DNA of 64,000 nt from Cordylochernes scorpioides (GCA_030710605.1 CP092876.1:59650252-59714251), one strand, 5' to 3'; positions 11,544 to 21,214 are shown, numbered from the stretch's first letter. Numbers and translations are program-made. Notes: generated by a model from the sequence alone, not told the origin.

Positions 11544-11840
11544 TCACTTTTTGCGATGGTTGCCATGGGACATCGTCGATGTTGGTTGGCGGGGCAATGC
11601 CAGGATTTCTCGATGAGTCTCGTCTGCCTGTTCGAGCCGATGGATGAAGATGTTTGTGGCGCAGGAGATGTTGATGGGGGCGATGGTGACCTCCTCGGTG
11701 CGAGGCGCAGCAAGTCCTCGCATGGCGTCTTTTAGGCGGCTTACTCGGTCTTCGCAGTGGGGCTGCATGTTGGTGAGGGCATCCGCGAAGTACTCGTTTC
11801 CGGCTTCCGTCATCCTCTGCATGTTGCTGTCCTCAGTCAT
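11544..11840 (-). CDS. Short gag-like ORF of E3
   Basis: The ORF is about 98 codons from an ATG that overlaps the primer-site motif (GACAGGATGAC), the same crowding of primer site and gag start seen in the 42-kb gypsy element. It is rich in charged residues (EYFADALTNMQPHCEDRVSR) and has no zinc knuckle. It could be the matrix-like start of a truncated Gag. It shows no similarity I can name, so the assignment rests on position alone. Confidence 0.4.
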   Translation of the reverse strand: MTEDSNMQRMTEAGNEYFADALTNMQPHCEDRVSRLKDAMRGLAAPRTEEVTIAPINISCATNIFIHRLEQADETHREILALPRQPTSTMSHGNHRKK

Positions 11841-11861
11841 CCTGTCGACTTTAACGGGTTC

Positions 11862-12367
11862 TGTAGTAAACCCGTTGTGGAATGTGCTGGGCAGTCGTGG
11901 TCCTGGGTGTGTGATGGGATTCCCGCACTGGGACAGCACGAGACAGAGGCAGGTCTAGATGGTAACTCCAAGAGAAAGAGGTAGACCACGGACGAAGGCA
12001 GCGGACCACGGCCGACGAGGATAGAAAGGTGGTGAGAGGCCCCACTGACTGTTTAACGGCGTCGCTCTGAAACAACTAACTCCCCTCTTTCTGCCGACCG
12101 CCTGCTATATATAGCCACATCCAATCGTCTGCTCTGACCTTGACTCTGGTTGGCTGCGGTAAGTCTCGGCATGTTCCGACACGCCTCTGCAAGTCTCGAC
12201 ATGTTCCGACACGCCTCTACAAGCCTCGACATGTTTCGTCTGGTCTACCTCCCTCTTTGCTTTATTGTGATATCCATCTTACAAAGGTTGATACATAGTT
12301 TTATATAGGGATGGGATTACAGTAAATATTAGAAGGTTGTGATCTAACTAACTCAAAATATACTACA
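11862..12367 (-). repeat. E3 5' LTR
   Basis: This is 506 bp. Compared with the left LTR it contains an extra copy of a roughly 30-bp unit (GTTCCGACACGCCTCTGCAA, near 12172-12232). Its inner side joins AACGGGTT-C to the LTR start, which itself holds AAACCCGTT, so an inverted repeat spans the junction. Confidence 0.85.
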
Positions 12368-12381
12368 TATATATATATATA

Positions 12382-12546
12382 CAGTTAAACCTGTCTATAG
12401 CGCCCCCTCTAAATAGCGCCTCTCTCTCTATATAGCGCCCGATTTTAAATACGTAGTACGATGCGATATTTACATTTAAAGTGACCTGTCTATAGCACCC
12501 TATTTTGACAAGTCACAAGAGGGGGCGCTATAGACAGGCTTAACTG
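12382..12546. mobile_element. Pogo-type MITE
   Basis: A 165-bp element has near-perfect terminal inverted repeats (CAGTTAAACCTGTCTATAGC and its complement) and TA on both sides, as expected for Tc1/mariner/pogo non-autonomous elements. It sits in the TA run that flanks E3. The CTGTCTATAG core reappears in the satellite at 28.4-29.7 kb. Confidence 0.8.
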
Positions 12547-12641
12547 TATATATTTATAAAGATCGATTCAGTAGAGAGTGAATATTTGCTGGAAAAATAT
12601 TTATTATCAAAATATTCGTTAGGCAAATTCACTCAGGTTAA

Positions 12642-12670
12642 ACCCGGGTGAAGCCGGGTACATCCACTAG
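12642..12670 (+). mobile_element. Helitron 3' end
   Basis: A GC hairpin (ACCCGG...CCGGGT, 12642-12659) is followed 7 bases later by CTAG (12667-12670) and then T. This is the standard Helitron 3' terminus and insertion context. The 5' end is not identified. The preceding 100 bp contain an imperfect inverted repeat (GAGTGAATATTTG / AGGCAAATTCACTC). Confidence 0.55.
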
Positions 12671-13044
12671 TAGAATTATATATTAAGAGATCTATGGATA
12701 TCTGACATCAATTCCTTTTTTATTTAAAAAAATGTGAAAATATAAAATATTTAGATTCAACTCTATCTAATGTAGAGAGACATAGATAGACGTAGAGAGG
12801 TATTGACAGCGGGTGTCTATCCATCCAACTATCCTATTTATTCCGCGGGGAGAGTTTTGTAAAAATAGAAATTCATTAAGACTCACGGGATTATTAACCA
12901 AAATTGATTAGAGCGAAATCATTATAGATGGGCAAGTAACGCTGTCAATAACGCTATTTTTAGAAATAGGAACTCTCGTTGCCTCTTCAACAAGATTCTT
13001 GAAAACATATTCAGAGATTCTGAACATTTGATTTCAATAATATT

Positions 13045-13552
13045 ATATTATTCAATGATACACATGTATTCCTCGGTGTATATACCTGTTATATGACGTG
13101 TATCTTCTCTGAAGAGAAAAAAAATAAAACCAATATTTCTTTTTTTTTTCTTTTGCTTTCCGCAAAATGCTTAGATCTACGTGTGTTCTGTGCATTTTTC
13201 TCAGAGGATTTATATGTTGGAATATTACACAGAGTAGCAATGGCTATAGATGAGCTCTCATGTTTGAAAAGGAACTCTTGTATATAATTGTTGTTCTTTG
13301 GTATATATATATATTATTCAATGATACACATGTATTCCTCGGTGTATATACCTGTTATATGACGTGTATCTTCTCTGAAGAGAAAAAAAATAAAACCAAT
13401 ATTTCTTTTTTTTTTCTTTTGCTTTCCGCAAAATGCTTAGATCTACGTGTGTTCTGTGCATTTTTCTCAGAGGATTTATATGTTGGAATATTACACAGAG
13501 TAGCAATGGCTATAGATGAGCTCTCATGTTTGAAAAGGAACTCTTGTATATA
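13045..13552. repeat. 242-bp direct duplication
   Basis: Segments 13045-13286 and 13311-13552 appear identical (offset 266 bp) and are separated by a 24-bp spacer. Both ends are TA-rich (TGTATATA...ATATATTATTC). No gene is carried. The identity suggests a recent event or an assembly effect. Confidence 0.85.
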
Positions 13553-13562
13553 TATATATATA

Positions 13563-13747
13563 TGATGCATTAGCGCGCCATCTGTTATAAGAAATTTGAA
13601 CTATTCTGACGCCTATGATTGTTTTTAAAATCAAATTTCTACTGTTTTTACTGCAATGTAAGGCCCTCCCATCATTTTATCATTGCAGTAAATAGTATTT
13701 TTAAAAGAATCATACGCGTCAAAAATAGTTCAAATTTCTTATATCAC
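13563..13747. mobile_element. Hairpin MITE, family M1
   Basis: An imperfect inverted repeat starts GATGCATTAGCGCGCCATCT and returns through AAAAGAATCATACGCGTC and AGTTCAAATTTCTTATA. The centre has TTACTGCAATG ... CATTGCAGTAAATAG around CCCTCCC. Relatives are at about 20078, 27510 and 51072. It lies in host intron 3, about 330 bp from the microexon. Confidence 0.7.
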
Positions 13748-14077
13748 ATATATATATACTAAGTTTGTTTTATATCCTGGCTATTAATAATAAACAATAT
13801 GCAAAATTAAAAGGTTATAAATTCATCCATCATACTATGTTTAATAAATCATTTTAATTATAACATTATATACAGAAACTATTTTTATAAAATACTTTCC
13901 GTTGCAGCTAATACTCAATTTCTATTCTAAATGCCTCATAGAGAGATGTTGAGTGATCTTTATAACTTTTCAAACGTCCAAATGAGGTTATTATAGAATA
14001 TTGTCAGAAGAATTATCCTATTGGGAAATACATCCTGGTACTTGAACTGACTAGTCAAATTATAAATCCGCACTTAC

Positions 14078-14096
14078 CATAGCTCCTGAGAAGAAT
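14078..14096 (-). CDS. 19-nt microexon of the host gene
   Basis: On the minus strand a good acceptor (TGTTTGTTGTGTGTTTCAG) and a strong donor (GTAAGTG) enclose only ATTCTTCTCAGGAGCTATG. Exon 2 ends in phase 1 (ACA G), the microexon uses two bases to finish that codon, adds SSQEL, and leaves TG, which the first base of the 1.9-kb exon completes to TGG. All three junctions are therefore in frame, which is strong support although I cannot see a transcript. Exons this short are often alternatively spliced; skipping it would shift the frame. Confidence 0.72.
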
Positions 14097-14191
14097 CTGA
14101 AACACACAACAAACAGAGATAAGAAATAAATCCTGGTGAACTAAGTAACATTGAGATCAGAAAGTTCACAATTCTCTTAATGGAGATTCTG

Positions 14192-14440
14192 ACATTTACA
14201 TTCATGGGGACACAACTTAAGGAAGTTTCATATTTTGATGTCGATTGGATGTCTGATCGCCGGTCGTCTGTTTTTTTTTTTTTTTAGGAGACAGAGGCAA
14301 TTTTGTTCACACTTGGTTATCTCGTGTGCCTTCAATAAAGGTCACTATGTATCAAAAATCTTTCAGAGTTATTGTCTGAATCCCGATATACATCCTAAAA
14401 AGTTACAACTTCCTTAAGTTTTGTCCATGGGTGTATTAGT
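14192..14440. mobile_element. MITE, family T (Tc1-like ends)
   Basis: About 245 bp with inverted ends (left CATGGGGACACAACTTAAGG; right AACTTCCTTAAGTTTTGTCC in reverse). The internal block GTGACCTTTATTGAAG, read in reverse here, also occurs near 31.7, 34.6 and 59.2 kb. Confidence 0.7.
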
Positions 14441-14794
14441 TATATATTCTACAAATACCTAAGTCTTGGCATGTTTTATAGAAAATATCACACCATAGAA
14501 CATCTGGCAATATATAAAATCTCTTTCCTTAAAATTTTTCTATGAATTTTGCTATATAGGTATTTCTTATTTAAGGAAATTGATTAGAAGATATCGGTTG
14601 TTTTAACTGGTCTTAGGCCAGAATACATTTCAAAATGGCGGAAGGATTTAAAAAATGCCTCAATAGAATTAATCAAACCAAAAAAAAATGTTTCTTCTTC
14701 CCACAGAGAGCACAAATACAGATCATTGAATAAATTACAATATAGGTTTTGGAAAATTCGAATAAAATGGAGCTTTTTATTACTTTCCATATAT

Positions 14795-15065
14795 TTATAA
14801 CGCTTTCTGATATAGGCTTAGCAAAATACGGTTATTCTTTTTGAGGATTTCTGGTTGTTTTTGTACTCACGTATGTTGTAGTTACGAGGACATCCCTTTA
14901 GATAAAAACAAATATATATTTATTTAAGGAACGACTTGTTCCATTACATATATTGTTAAAACAAGTTAGCGGTAAACATCAGCAAGGTTGAAGGTAGTTG
15001 TTGGAAGTTGCGTCATCGTAGTGACGTCAGCATCTATGATGATTAAAGTCAAAGTTTGCGTAACA
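14795..15065 (-). repeat. Copia 3' LTR
   Basis: 271 bp, with the purine-rich tract reverse-complemented at 15066-15078 on its inner side. Confidence 0.88.
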
Positions 15066-15071
15066 ATTCCC

Positions 15072-15644
15072 TCCTTACTTTGGCTTTATTCCCACGATTC
15101 TGAGGCTCTCCAGGTGTTTCTTCATCTGGTCTCGGGATAGGTCCTTTGTGAAGATATCCGCCTCCAGGTCCTGAGATGGCTTGTACAGAAGGCAGATGTC
15201 TCTGGATTCATAACAGTCTCTCAAGAAGTGGTACTTTCTGTTGATATGTCTACAGCGACTGCTTTGTTTAGGGCTGGAGATCCAGTTGATCAATGACTGA
15301 CTGTCTGTATAGATCGCAGTTGGTTTTTCCATGAAATTCCATTCTTCCAGCTCTCGTAACAGGTTTATTATCCACTTGATTTGACAGCAGCTTTCACAAG
15401 CAGCTATCATTTCCGCTTCCATTGTGGAGAGGGCAACGAGTGGTTGTTTACTACTTTTCCAGTCTATAGTTGCTTCGCCGAGCTTCAATACATATCCGCC
15501 GTAGGATTTTCCGTCATGAGTGGTCGACCAGCTGGCATCGGCGTAGGACTTCAGGATTCCAGTCTTCCCTCTTTCAAATTTCACTCCTAGGTCAATTGTT
15601 CCTCGCAGGTATCTCATCACTCTTTTGATTGCTGTCCAGTGCAT
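15072..15644 (-). CDS. Copia Pol C-terminal part: RNase H
   Basis: This is the continuation of the copia polyprotein after the in-frame TAA at about 15645-15650. The approximately 189 codons contain the copia RNase H signatures YADASWS, STMEAEMIAAC and YTDSQSL, and end in GIKPK. The frame is identical upstream and downstream of the stop, so a single base change separates it from the rest. Without it, a translated Pol would lack RNase H. Confidence 0.88.
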
Positions 15645-15647
15645 CTG

Positions 15648-18600
15648 TTATGGTTGTCTGGAGTACTGTGAAAGTTTGCTAGTGATGTAAGCGATGTCGG
15701 GTCTGGTGTTAACAGCTAGAAACATTAGCATTCCAAGGGCTTCTTGGTAAGTGTGCTGATCACAATTGTCATCTTCAATATGATTGTCCAAATTGATTTC
15801 TTTGGAACCTGGTGTTGGAACTTCCTTACAATTTTCCATTCCATATTTCTGCAATATTTGTTGTACATAGTGGCTTTGCTGTAGCGAAATTCCCTCCTTG
15901 TCTTGTATGATCTTGATTCCCAAAAACATGCCTTTACATGTTACATCCTTTATTTCCAGGTGATGTCTCAATTTATTGATGAATCTGTTTGAGGTATCTT
16001 CAGAATCTGAGACAGTGATAAAGTCATCAACATATATCCCTACATAGAAGTATTTGTCTTCATTCTTCCATTTAAATAGGCAAGGATCAGATTTAAGTTT
16101 TTCCAGTCCACAGTCATGAAGTACTTGACTGAATTTCTCATACCACGATCTTCCGGATTGAGGTAGACCGTAAATACTTTTGTTGAGTTTGCAAACTTTG
16201 TTTCTGTCTTGGACAAATCCAGCAGGTTGTTCCATGAATATATATATTGTATTTTCAATGTTTCCATTTAGATAGGCTGCTTTTACATCAAATAGTTTAA
16301 TGACTGAATCTTTTGTTGCTGCCATTGACAAAATAGTCCTGAGGGTGGCATTTTTAATTACAGGGCTGAAACTTTCGTTGTAATCTCTTCCTGGGATTTG
16401 GTTGTATCCCATTGCAACAAGTCTAGCTTTGTAAGTTTTGTTTTCTTGGTCTTTAGATATTTTGAACACCCATTTACTTTTGACAACTTTAGCGTTTACA
16501 GGTCTAGGTACCAGTTCCCATACTTGATGCGAGTACATGTTCTGTATTTCCTCAAGCATTGCGTTCTCCCAATGTCTCTTGTCTTCGCATGCGATGGCTT
16601 CTTCATAGTCTTTCGGAATGGTTTCATTCGTAGTAGCCAGAACGTAGTCATCGAATCTTTTAGGTATTGTTCGAGTTCTTTGTGGTCTGTCTGATTCACT
16701 TGACTCTGTCTGTCTGTTGACCATGGTATCTGGTGCTGGCTCTTCAATATCAACATCTGATAGAACATGATTGTTCAGTTGTTCATCCTCCTGAATGAAG
16801 AAATATGTGTCAGTGTCCATATTATTATCACTTTGTTTTTCTTCCGAGATGACATTATTGTTCTCTCTGAAGTGAATGTCTGCGGTTTCAAGAATGACTC
16901 TCGCTGTGATATCAAATACTCGATAAGCTCTTCTGCATCTTGAATAGCCTACAAATATTCCTCTCTTAGATTTAGCTTCTAGTTTGTGTCTTTGATGATT
17001 CTCGAGTTTATAGAAGACTTCACAACCAAATCTCATGATGTGAGAGACGGATGGCTTTTTACCTTTCCATTTTTCCATAGGGGTAGTGTCTGGGTCATTA
17101 GTTGTGGGAGTTAGATTGTACAGATATGCAGCTGTATTCACAGCTTCTGCCCAGAAGTGTAGGGGTAATTGGGAGTCTGCCAGAAGTGTTCGGCCTTTGT
17201 CTAATAGTGTTCTGTTAGCTCTTTCAACTCTCCCATTGCTTCTTGGGGTGTACGGTGTAGTTAGTTCATGTTTAATTCCTCTGGATTCTATGAAGGTTTC
17301 AAGGTTTTTATTGATAAATTCTGTTCCGTTATCTGTTCTAAGTCGTTTTAGTTTTGAGTTTAGCTCGTTTTCTCTCTTTACAATAAACTTCTTCAAAACT
17401 TCTGCTGCCGAGAGTTTATCTTTGAGAAATTCTACAAATATTCTCCTAGAAAATCCATCTACGATGGTCAAGAAATATTTACTTCCGCCCAAGGAGTTTA
17501 TTCTCATTGGACCACAGAGATCGACATAAGTGGCTTCAAAGGGGTAGCTTTCCTGATTGCCATCTGTGTGAACATAGGGTACTTTGGTCATTTTTCCCAA
17601 TGAGCAAGCATCACATTGATCAAGGGTACCATTTATAGAGTTCAAGCCTTTTAGAAGATTGTTCTTCAAAATCAGGTCTAATTTGTTGTCACTAGGATGC
17701 CCTAACCTTCTGTGCCATGCAGTCCTAGAATTGTCCTTTGAAATCAAGCAATGTTCACTTGGAACATGAGTTGCTTCAGATAAACGTGATAGGTTCAATG
17801 TGTACATGTTACCATCAAAGTTGCCTGTTCCTATTAGCTTGTCATCAGAAGAGTATATGTATGCTCCTTCAGAATTCAAAAGAACAGAGTTCCCTCTTCT
17901 TACTACGCTTGGAATGGACATTAGATTTCCTTTCAGGTGTGGTACATGGAGGACATTATGCAGGGTTACAGCGTTGTTAAGTTTGTCCTTACCTTGTACA
18001 GTAGCTTGGATTAATCCCGATGAGGTAGATTCGATGTGCCTCCCTTCTTCTGCCACTTGTATGCTTCTTCTCTCCTCCGTCTTGTGCTCGATCCAATCAC
18101 CATGGGAAGTCATGTGGCTTGTGCACGCAGAATCAATTATCCACACGTCCTGAGTTGTCGGGCGTTCCTCCCTTGTGCTTGCATGTAGTGCGTATTCTGA
18201 AGTGGAGTCTCTTCGTTGGGATGGTTCCTCCGTTCGTTCTTGGATTGCTGATCTGGCTGTGTCTTTGTTTTGTTTTGGTCCTTTATGGTAGTTCCTTGTA
18301 CTGGCCATGTTATTTTTGTTTGTTGTATTCTTTTGATTTCCTTTGTTGTCAGGGTTGAACCAACAGTCTTTCTTGAAATGTCCTTTTCTTTTGCAAATGA
18401 AGCATGATTTTTCTTTGAATTGGTTGCCTGATGATCTGAAAGCATTTTCAGGATTTTTGCTTCTGTCCTGTCTTTTCTTCTCAAAATCCAGTAGAGTTTG
18501 TCTCAAGTCTGGTAAGGAGATTTCTCTGTTTATTGACAGTGCTGCTGTGATCGTGTCAAAGTTAGGTGTGAGTCCTTCAACAATGTATCGTACAAGTTCT

Positions 18601-18923
18601 CTTTCTGTTACAGTCTTTCCTAGCTGGGTGATCTCTTGTGCCAGTTTCTGTGCTCGTACAATATACATGTTGACATTTTCATTTGGGTTCAATTTTAGTC
18701 TGGCTAGATCCAACATTAGGTCTATCCTTTTATTTTCTAGAGATCCTTCAAACCTTTTCTTTATGTCGTACCAAATTCTTTTGGCCCTTTTATCGCCTCG
18801 AAAGATGATTGTTAAGTCATCCGAAAGTGACAATATTATTAGGCTGTATGCTTCCCGATTCTTTTTCTTCCAAATATCATATTCTAGTTTATTTTTTTGT
18901 AAAGTCTGGCTCGTCATTAACAA
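15648..18923 (-). CDS. Copia Gag-protease-integrase-reverse transcriptase
   Basis: The approximately 1,090-codon frame encodes, in order: the Gag domain with a CCHC zinc knuckle (CFICKRKGHFKKDC), an aspartic protease (WIIDSACTSHM), an integrase zinc-binding region (HRRLGHP...CDACSLGKM) and catalytic core (YVDLCGP, RTDNGTEF, then the E in NGRVERANRT), and a copia reverse transcriptase (KSKWVFKI, FDVKAAYLNG, YVDDFITVS). All catalytic residues I can check are present. The true Gag start is upstream at 19035 in another frame, so the listed start is not the natural one. The order integrase before reverse transcriptase is diagnostic of copia. Confidence 0.92.
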   Translation of the reverse strand: MLMTSQTLQKNKLEYDIWKKKNREAYSLIILSLSDDLTIIFRGDKRAKRIWYDIKKRFEGSLENKRIDLMLDLARLKLNPNENVNMYIVRAQKLAQEITQLGKTVTERELVRYIVEGLTPNFDTITAALSINREISLPDLRQTLLDFEKKRQDRSKNPENAFRSSGNQFKEKSCFICKRKGHFKKDCWFNPDNKGNQKNTTNKNNMASTRNYHKGPKQNKDTARSAIQERTEEPSQRRDSTSEYALHASTREERPTTQDVWIIDSACTSHMTSHGDWIEHKTEERRSIQVAEEGRHIESTSSGLIQATVQGKDKLNNAVTLHNVLHVPHLKGNLMSIPSVVRRGNSVLLNSEGAYIYSSDDKLIGTGNFDGNMYTLNLSRLSEATHVPSEHCLISKDNSRTAWHRRLGHPSDNKLDLILKNNLLKGLNSINGTLDQCDACSLGKMTKVPYVHTDGNQESYPFEATYVDLCGPMRINSLGGSKYFLTIVDGFSRRIFVEFLKDKLSAAEVLKKFIVKRENELNSKLKRLRTDNGTEFINKNLETFIESRGIKHELTTPYTPRSNGRVERANRTLLDKGRTLLADSQLPLHFWAEAVNTAAYLYNLTPTTNDPDTTPMEKWKGKKPSVSHIMRFGCEVFYKLENHQRHKLEAKSKRGIFVGYSRCRRAYRVFDITARVILETADIHFRENNNVISEEKQSDNNMDTDTYFFIQEDEQLNNHVLSDVDIEEPAPDTMVNRQTESSESDRPQRTRTIPKRFDDYVLATTNETIPKDYEEAIACEDKRHWENAMLEEIQNMYSHQVWELVPRPVNAKVVKSKWVFKISKDQENKTYKARLVAMGYNQIPGRDYNESFSPVIKNATLRTILSMAATKDSVIKLFDVKAAYLNGNIENTIYIFMEQPAGFVQDRNKVCKLNKSIYGLPQSGRSWYEKFSQVLHDCGLEKLKSDPCLFKWKNEDKYFYVGIYVDDFITVSDSEDTSNRFINKLRHHLEIKDVTCKGMFLGIKIIQDKEGISLQQSHYVQQILQKYGMENCKEVPTPGSKEINLDNHIEDDNCDQHTYQEALGMLMFLAVNTRPDIAYITSKLSQYSRQP

Positions 18924-19035
18924 TTACGTCCTCGAAGAGATCTTTTGAATCTAGAATTGCTTCCATTTTCATGGACCACGTGGTATAGTTGTTTTCTGTT
19001 AACTGTTCGATTTTTGCTAAGTTATGTGTATCCAT
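18892..19035 (-). CDS. Copia Gag N-terminus, separated by a frameshift
   Basis: An ATG at 19035-19033 opens a 48-codon frame (MDTHNLAKIEQL...TTWSMKMEAI), the usual copia Gag start ending in the conserved W-x-x-x-M-E-A pattern. It runs into TAA at 18891-18889 directly after an A7 run (minus strand; 18892-18898). The remaining Gag continues in the next frame from the same run. The break could be a real one-base change, a sequencing error in a homopolymer, or less likely a slippage site. Confidence 0.8.
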
Positions 19036-19143
19036 TTTTATTCAACTTTTTCTTTCTAAATTGGCGGTTAGTCCAATTATTTAATTTCTTTTTGATTTAA
19101 ATGGATCAATTGGCGGTTAGTCCAATTCGCGCGCCCAAACCAC

Positions 19144-19155
19144 GCTCTGCTACCA
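19144..19155 (-). other. Copia primer-binding site
   Basis: TGGTAGCAGAGC on the minus strand matches the 3' end of initiator methionine tRNA including CCA. It lies 17 bp inside the 5' LTR, in the usual copia context ATCAATTTGG. Confidence 0.85.
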
Positions 19156-19172
19156 AATTGATATAATAACGC

Positions 19173-19443
19173 TTATAACGCTTTCTGATATAGGCTTAGC
19201 AAAATAGGGTTATTCTTTTTGAGGATTTCTGGTTGTTTTTGTACTCACGTATGTTGTAGTTACGAGGACATCCCTTTAGATAAAAACAAATATATATTTA
19301 TTTAAGGAACGACTTGTTCCATTACATATATTGTTAAAACAAGTTAGCGGTAAACATCAGCAAGGTTGAAGGTAGTTGTTGGAAGTTGCGTCATCGTAGT
19401 GACGTCAGCATCTATGATGATTAAAGTCAAAGTTTGCGTAACA
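19173..19443 (-). repeat. Copia 5' LTR
   Basis: 271 bp; one substitution relative to the other LTR was found. Its inner edge repeats AGCGTTAT, the LTR terminus, once more before the primer site. Confidence 0.88.
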
Positions 19444-19906
19444 CTTTCTCTCTTATTCTTCTTACTGCAAAAGAAACTATTGGGAAAGTCTCCCCCTCCC
19501 CCTAGCGAACTCAGGTAGGTGACAAAGCCACAACACCAGCTTTGGCAAACTTGGAAGCGCCATCTGGAGACCAGGGTTTCAGACTAATAGCCCTTGTTTA
19601 GTCCATAACAGTCTTTGATTCCATGAGATCCACCAGGGATCAAATGAAATCTCCACAATCTTCCAAAGATGTGTTTAGCTGGCAAAGTGGTTAGGCCATA
19701 TTTATGGCTAAATTATAGATGTAAATATTGCCGGATGATATTGATCTATAAAGATTAGCTCTCCAGACAAAATAGATGGGGTATAGTTTGGCTGTTTATT
19801 TTGACGAAATAAGTGAGCTTTATTTTATATATAATTATTATTCCGGCATAATTTCTATCTACATTAATTTGGTGTTGTCCAATCAACGGTAGTTGAAACC
19901 ACTTAC

Positions 19907-19987
19907 CTGTGTTGAGGCGGCCCTTGGAGCGAGTACATCGGCGGGTCACTTCGGAGCCCTGCGTCAGTTCACCGCCCGTGATGTATT
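19907..19987 (-). CDS. 81-nt coding exon of the host gene
   Basis: GC-rich sequence ends at a perfect donor (CAACACAG/GTAAGT, GT at 19906-19905). The open frame reads YITGGELTQGSEVTRRCTR and on to SKGRLNT, ending in phase 1. The acceptor is less certain. The best AG (TTTTAAATGGAAAG, ending at 19988) has a weak pyrimidine tract, but it gives exactly the phase needed to join the start exon at 35811-35862. I do not recognise the peptide. The sharp rise in GC over the AT-rich flanks supports a coding exon. Confidence 0.65.
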
Positions 19988-20077
19988 CTTTCCATTTAAA
20001 ATGTTGTCAGTCAATGAAGTCAAAGTTTTCCATAAAGTCTATTTCCATAGAATTCCCAAACACATTCCTTTATATAA

Positions 20078-20248
20078 TGATGCATTAGCGCGCCATCTGT
20101 TGTGAAAATTCGAAACTATTATAGACGCGTATGATTCTTTTAAAAATTAAACAATTTCTACTGCCCTAACTGCAATGGAAAAATTAATGGGAGGGCCACT
20201 GATGAGCCAGGCCCTCCTATTAATTTTTCCATTGCAGTAAATAGGGAA
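20078..20248. mobile_element. Hairpin MITE, family M1
   Basis: It begins GATGCATTAGCGCGCCATCT like the copy at 13563. The centre is GGGAGGGCC...GGCCCTCC flanked by TCCATTGCAGTAAATAGG and its complement. It lies about 90 bp from host exon 2, inside intron 1. Confidence 0.7.
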
Positions 20249-21214
20249 GGTTCACCACTAATAAGCCTTACCCTCCTTTCTATTTCAATTTTTATTTATT
20301 GTACAGATGTGTAGTATAAGAGGACTGTGTAGAGAAATATATTTCAAATATATATTATTTAAAAATTATCGATACATTTTTTTTTATAATTTTCAGGACA
20401 ACACATAATAAGAGAAATTTAACAACCATCAATATTGAAGAAAGTGAAGACGCCTGCTTTCGTCGTTAAGATTGGAAGCACGCCTCAGTGGCTGCTGGAA
20501 AATCGACTCATGTCTTTAATATTAAATTTTTATTTGTAAACTTTTGTGACGAATATGAAGAAATCGTTGCCTGGGAGAATCTCCGAAAAAGCACCGTATT
20601 CGCGATAGAATATAAAATATGTAACTACAAACTTGCTGATATCATTTAAAAAATGTTTTTCTTATATTACTCGGAAATTATTTTTTAAAATTATCTTCTA
20701 TAACTTTATTTTTCGACATCGTGAATATATATTTCAGCAATATTTGAGCTGAACTTATGTAGTGCAAAATAATCAAATAAGTAATGCAATATTTTGAAAC
20801 AAATGCATTGAATAACAGCTTAAAGAATAAAAATATTTTTAGTAATAAATCAATTTACTTCCATATATCTATTTTAAAAGACAATTCTAATGATTCAAAC
20901 AATGAATGAATGCATCAAAAGAACGAAGCAAGAAAGGAAATAGATTCCCGTCACTTACCTTATTCATGTTAGCATCCCCTTAGTCCACCATCTGGAACAC
21001 AGCACTGTGGTGTTAAGAGCAGATCATCACTTAGATGATGATATTTTACAAATATGGCGCCTAGAGAAAGAAGCTATTTTACTAACCACAATTAAATTCA
21101 AAATTAAGATGTGCAGAACGCATCTGTCAGTTCGCTTACATATTCCACAAATTTTATTGAAATATAAAACTTATTTGCACAACTTTATTATAATGTAAAT
21201 TTTTCATGTTTATA
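20249..21214. other. Intron sequence without supported genes
   Basis: AT-rich; no coding region is supported. A splice-site-bounded 33-nt segment at 20959-20991 (minus) has stops in all three frames and is not called as an exon. Confidence 0.5.

Larger units (their letters stand above)
8570..12367 (-). mobile_element. Non-autonomous LTR retrotransposon E3
   Basis: LTRs at 8570-9045 and 11862-12367 (TGTAGTAAACCCG...ATACTACA) lie with TA runs on both outer sides. The minus orientation follows from the primer-site motif (AGTCGACAGGAT, reverse of 11839-11850) next to the right LTR and a GGGGACACATTC tract next to the left LTR. The interior holds a short ORF after the primer site, then about 2.4 kb of AT-rich sequence. 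Part of that (11160-11370) is the reverse complement of E1 interior sequence near 4540-4740, although the LTRs are unrelated to those of E1. Two tandem copies of a roughly 280-bp A-rich unit lie at about 9610-10140. Confidence 0.82.
14795..19443 (-). mobile_element. Copia LTR retrotransposon, nearly intact
   Basis: Two 271-bp LTRs (14795-15065 and 19173-19443, TGTTACGC...GCGTTATAA on the minus strand) differ at one position that I found (near 14827). The primer-binding site TGGTAGCAGAGC (reverse of 19144-19155) fits the initiator methionine tRNA 3' end, usual for copia. The purine tract AAGGAGGGAAT abuts the 3' LTR. Two breaks interrupt the single long frame: a one-base shift in an A7 run near the gag start and one in-frame TAA before RNase H. 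I see no clear 5-bp target duplication at the LTR edges, although CTTTC occurs 8 bp from the left edge and directly at the right one. Confidence 0.92.

Noticed and set aside
14783-14795. CTTTC as the copia target-site duplication
   Set aside because: It is 8 bp away from the left LTR edge but adjacent to the right one. A match of five bases is not enough unless the LTR end was extended.
15381-18948. Several plus-strand ORFs of 70-200 codons across the copia element
   Set aside because: All are antisense to gag-pol and have no domain signal.
20959-20991. 33-nt minus-strand segment between CCAG and GTAAGTGA that looks like another exon
   Set aside because: Stop codons occur in all three frames, so it cannot be a coding exon of the proposed gene. 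An untranslated exon remains possible.
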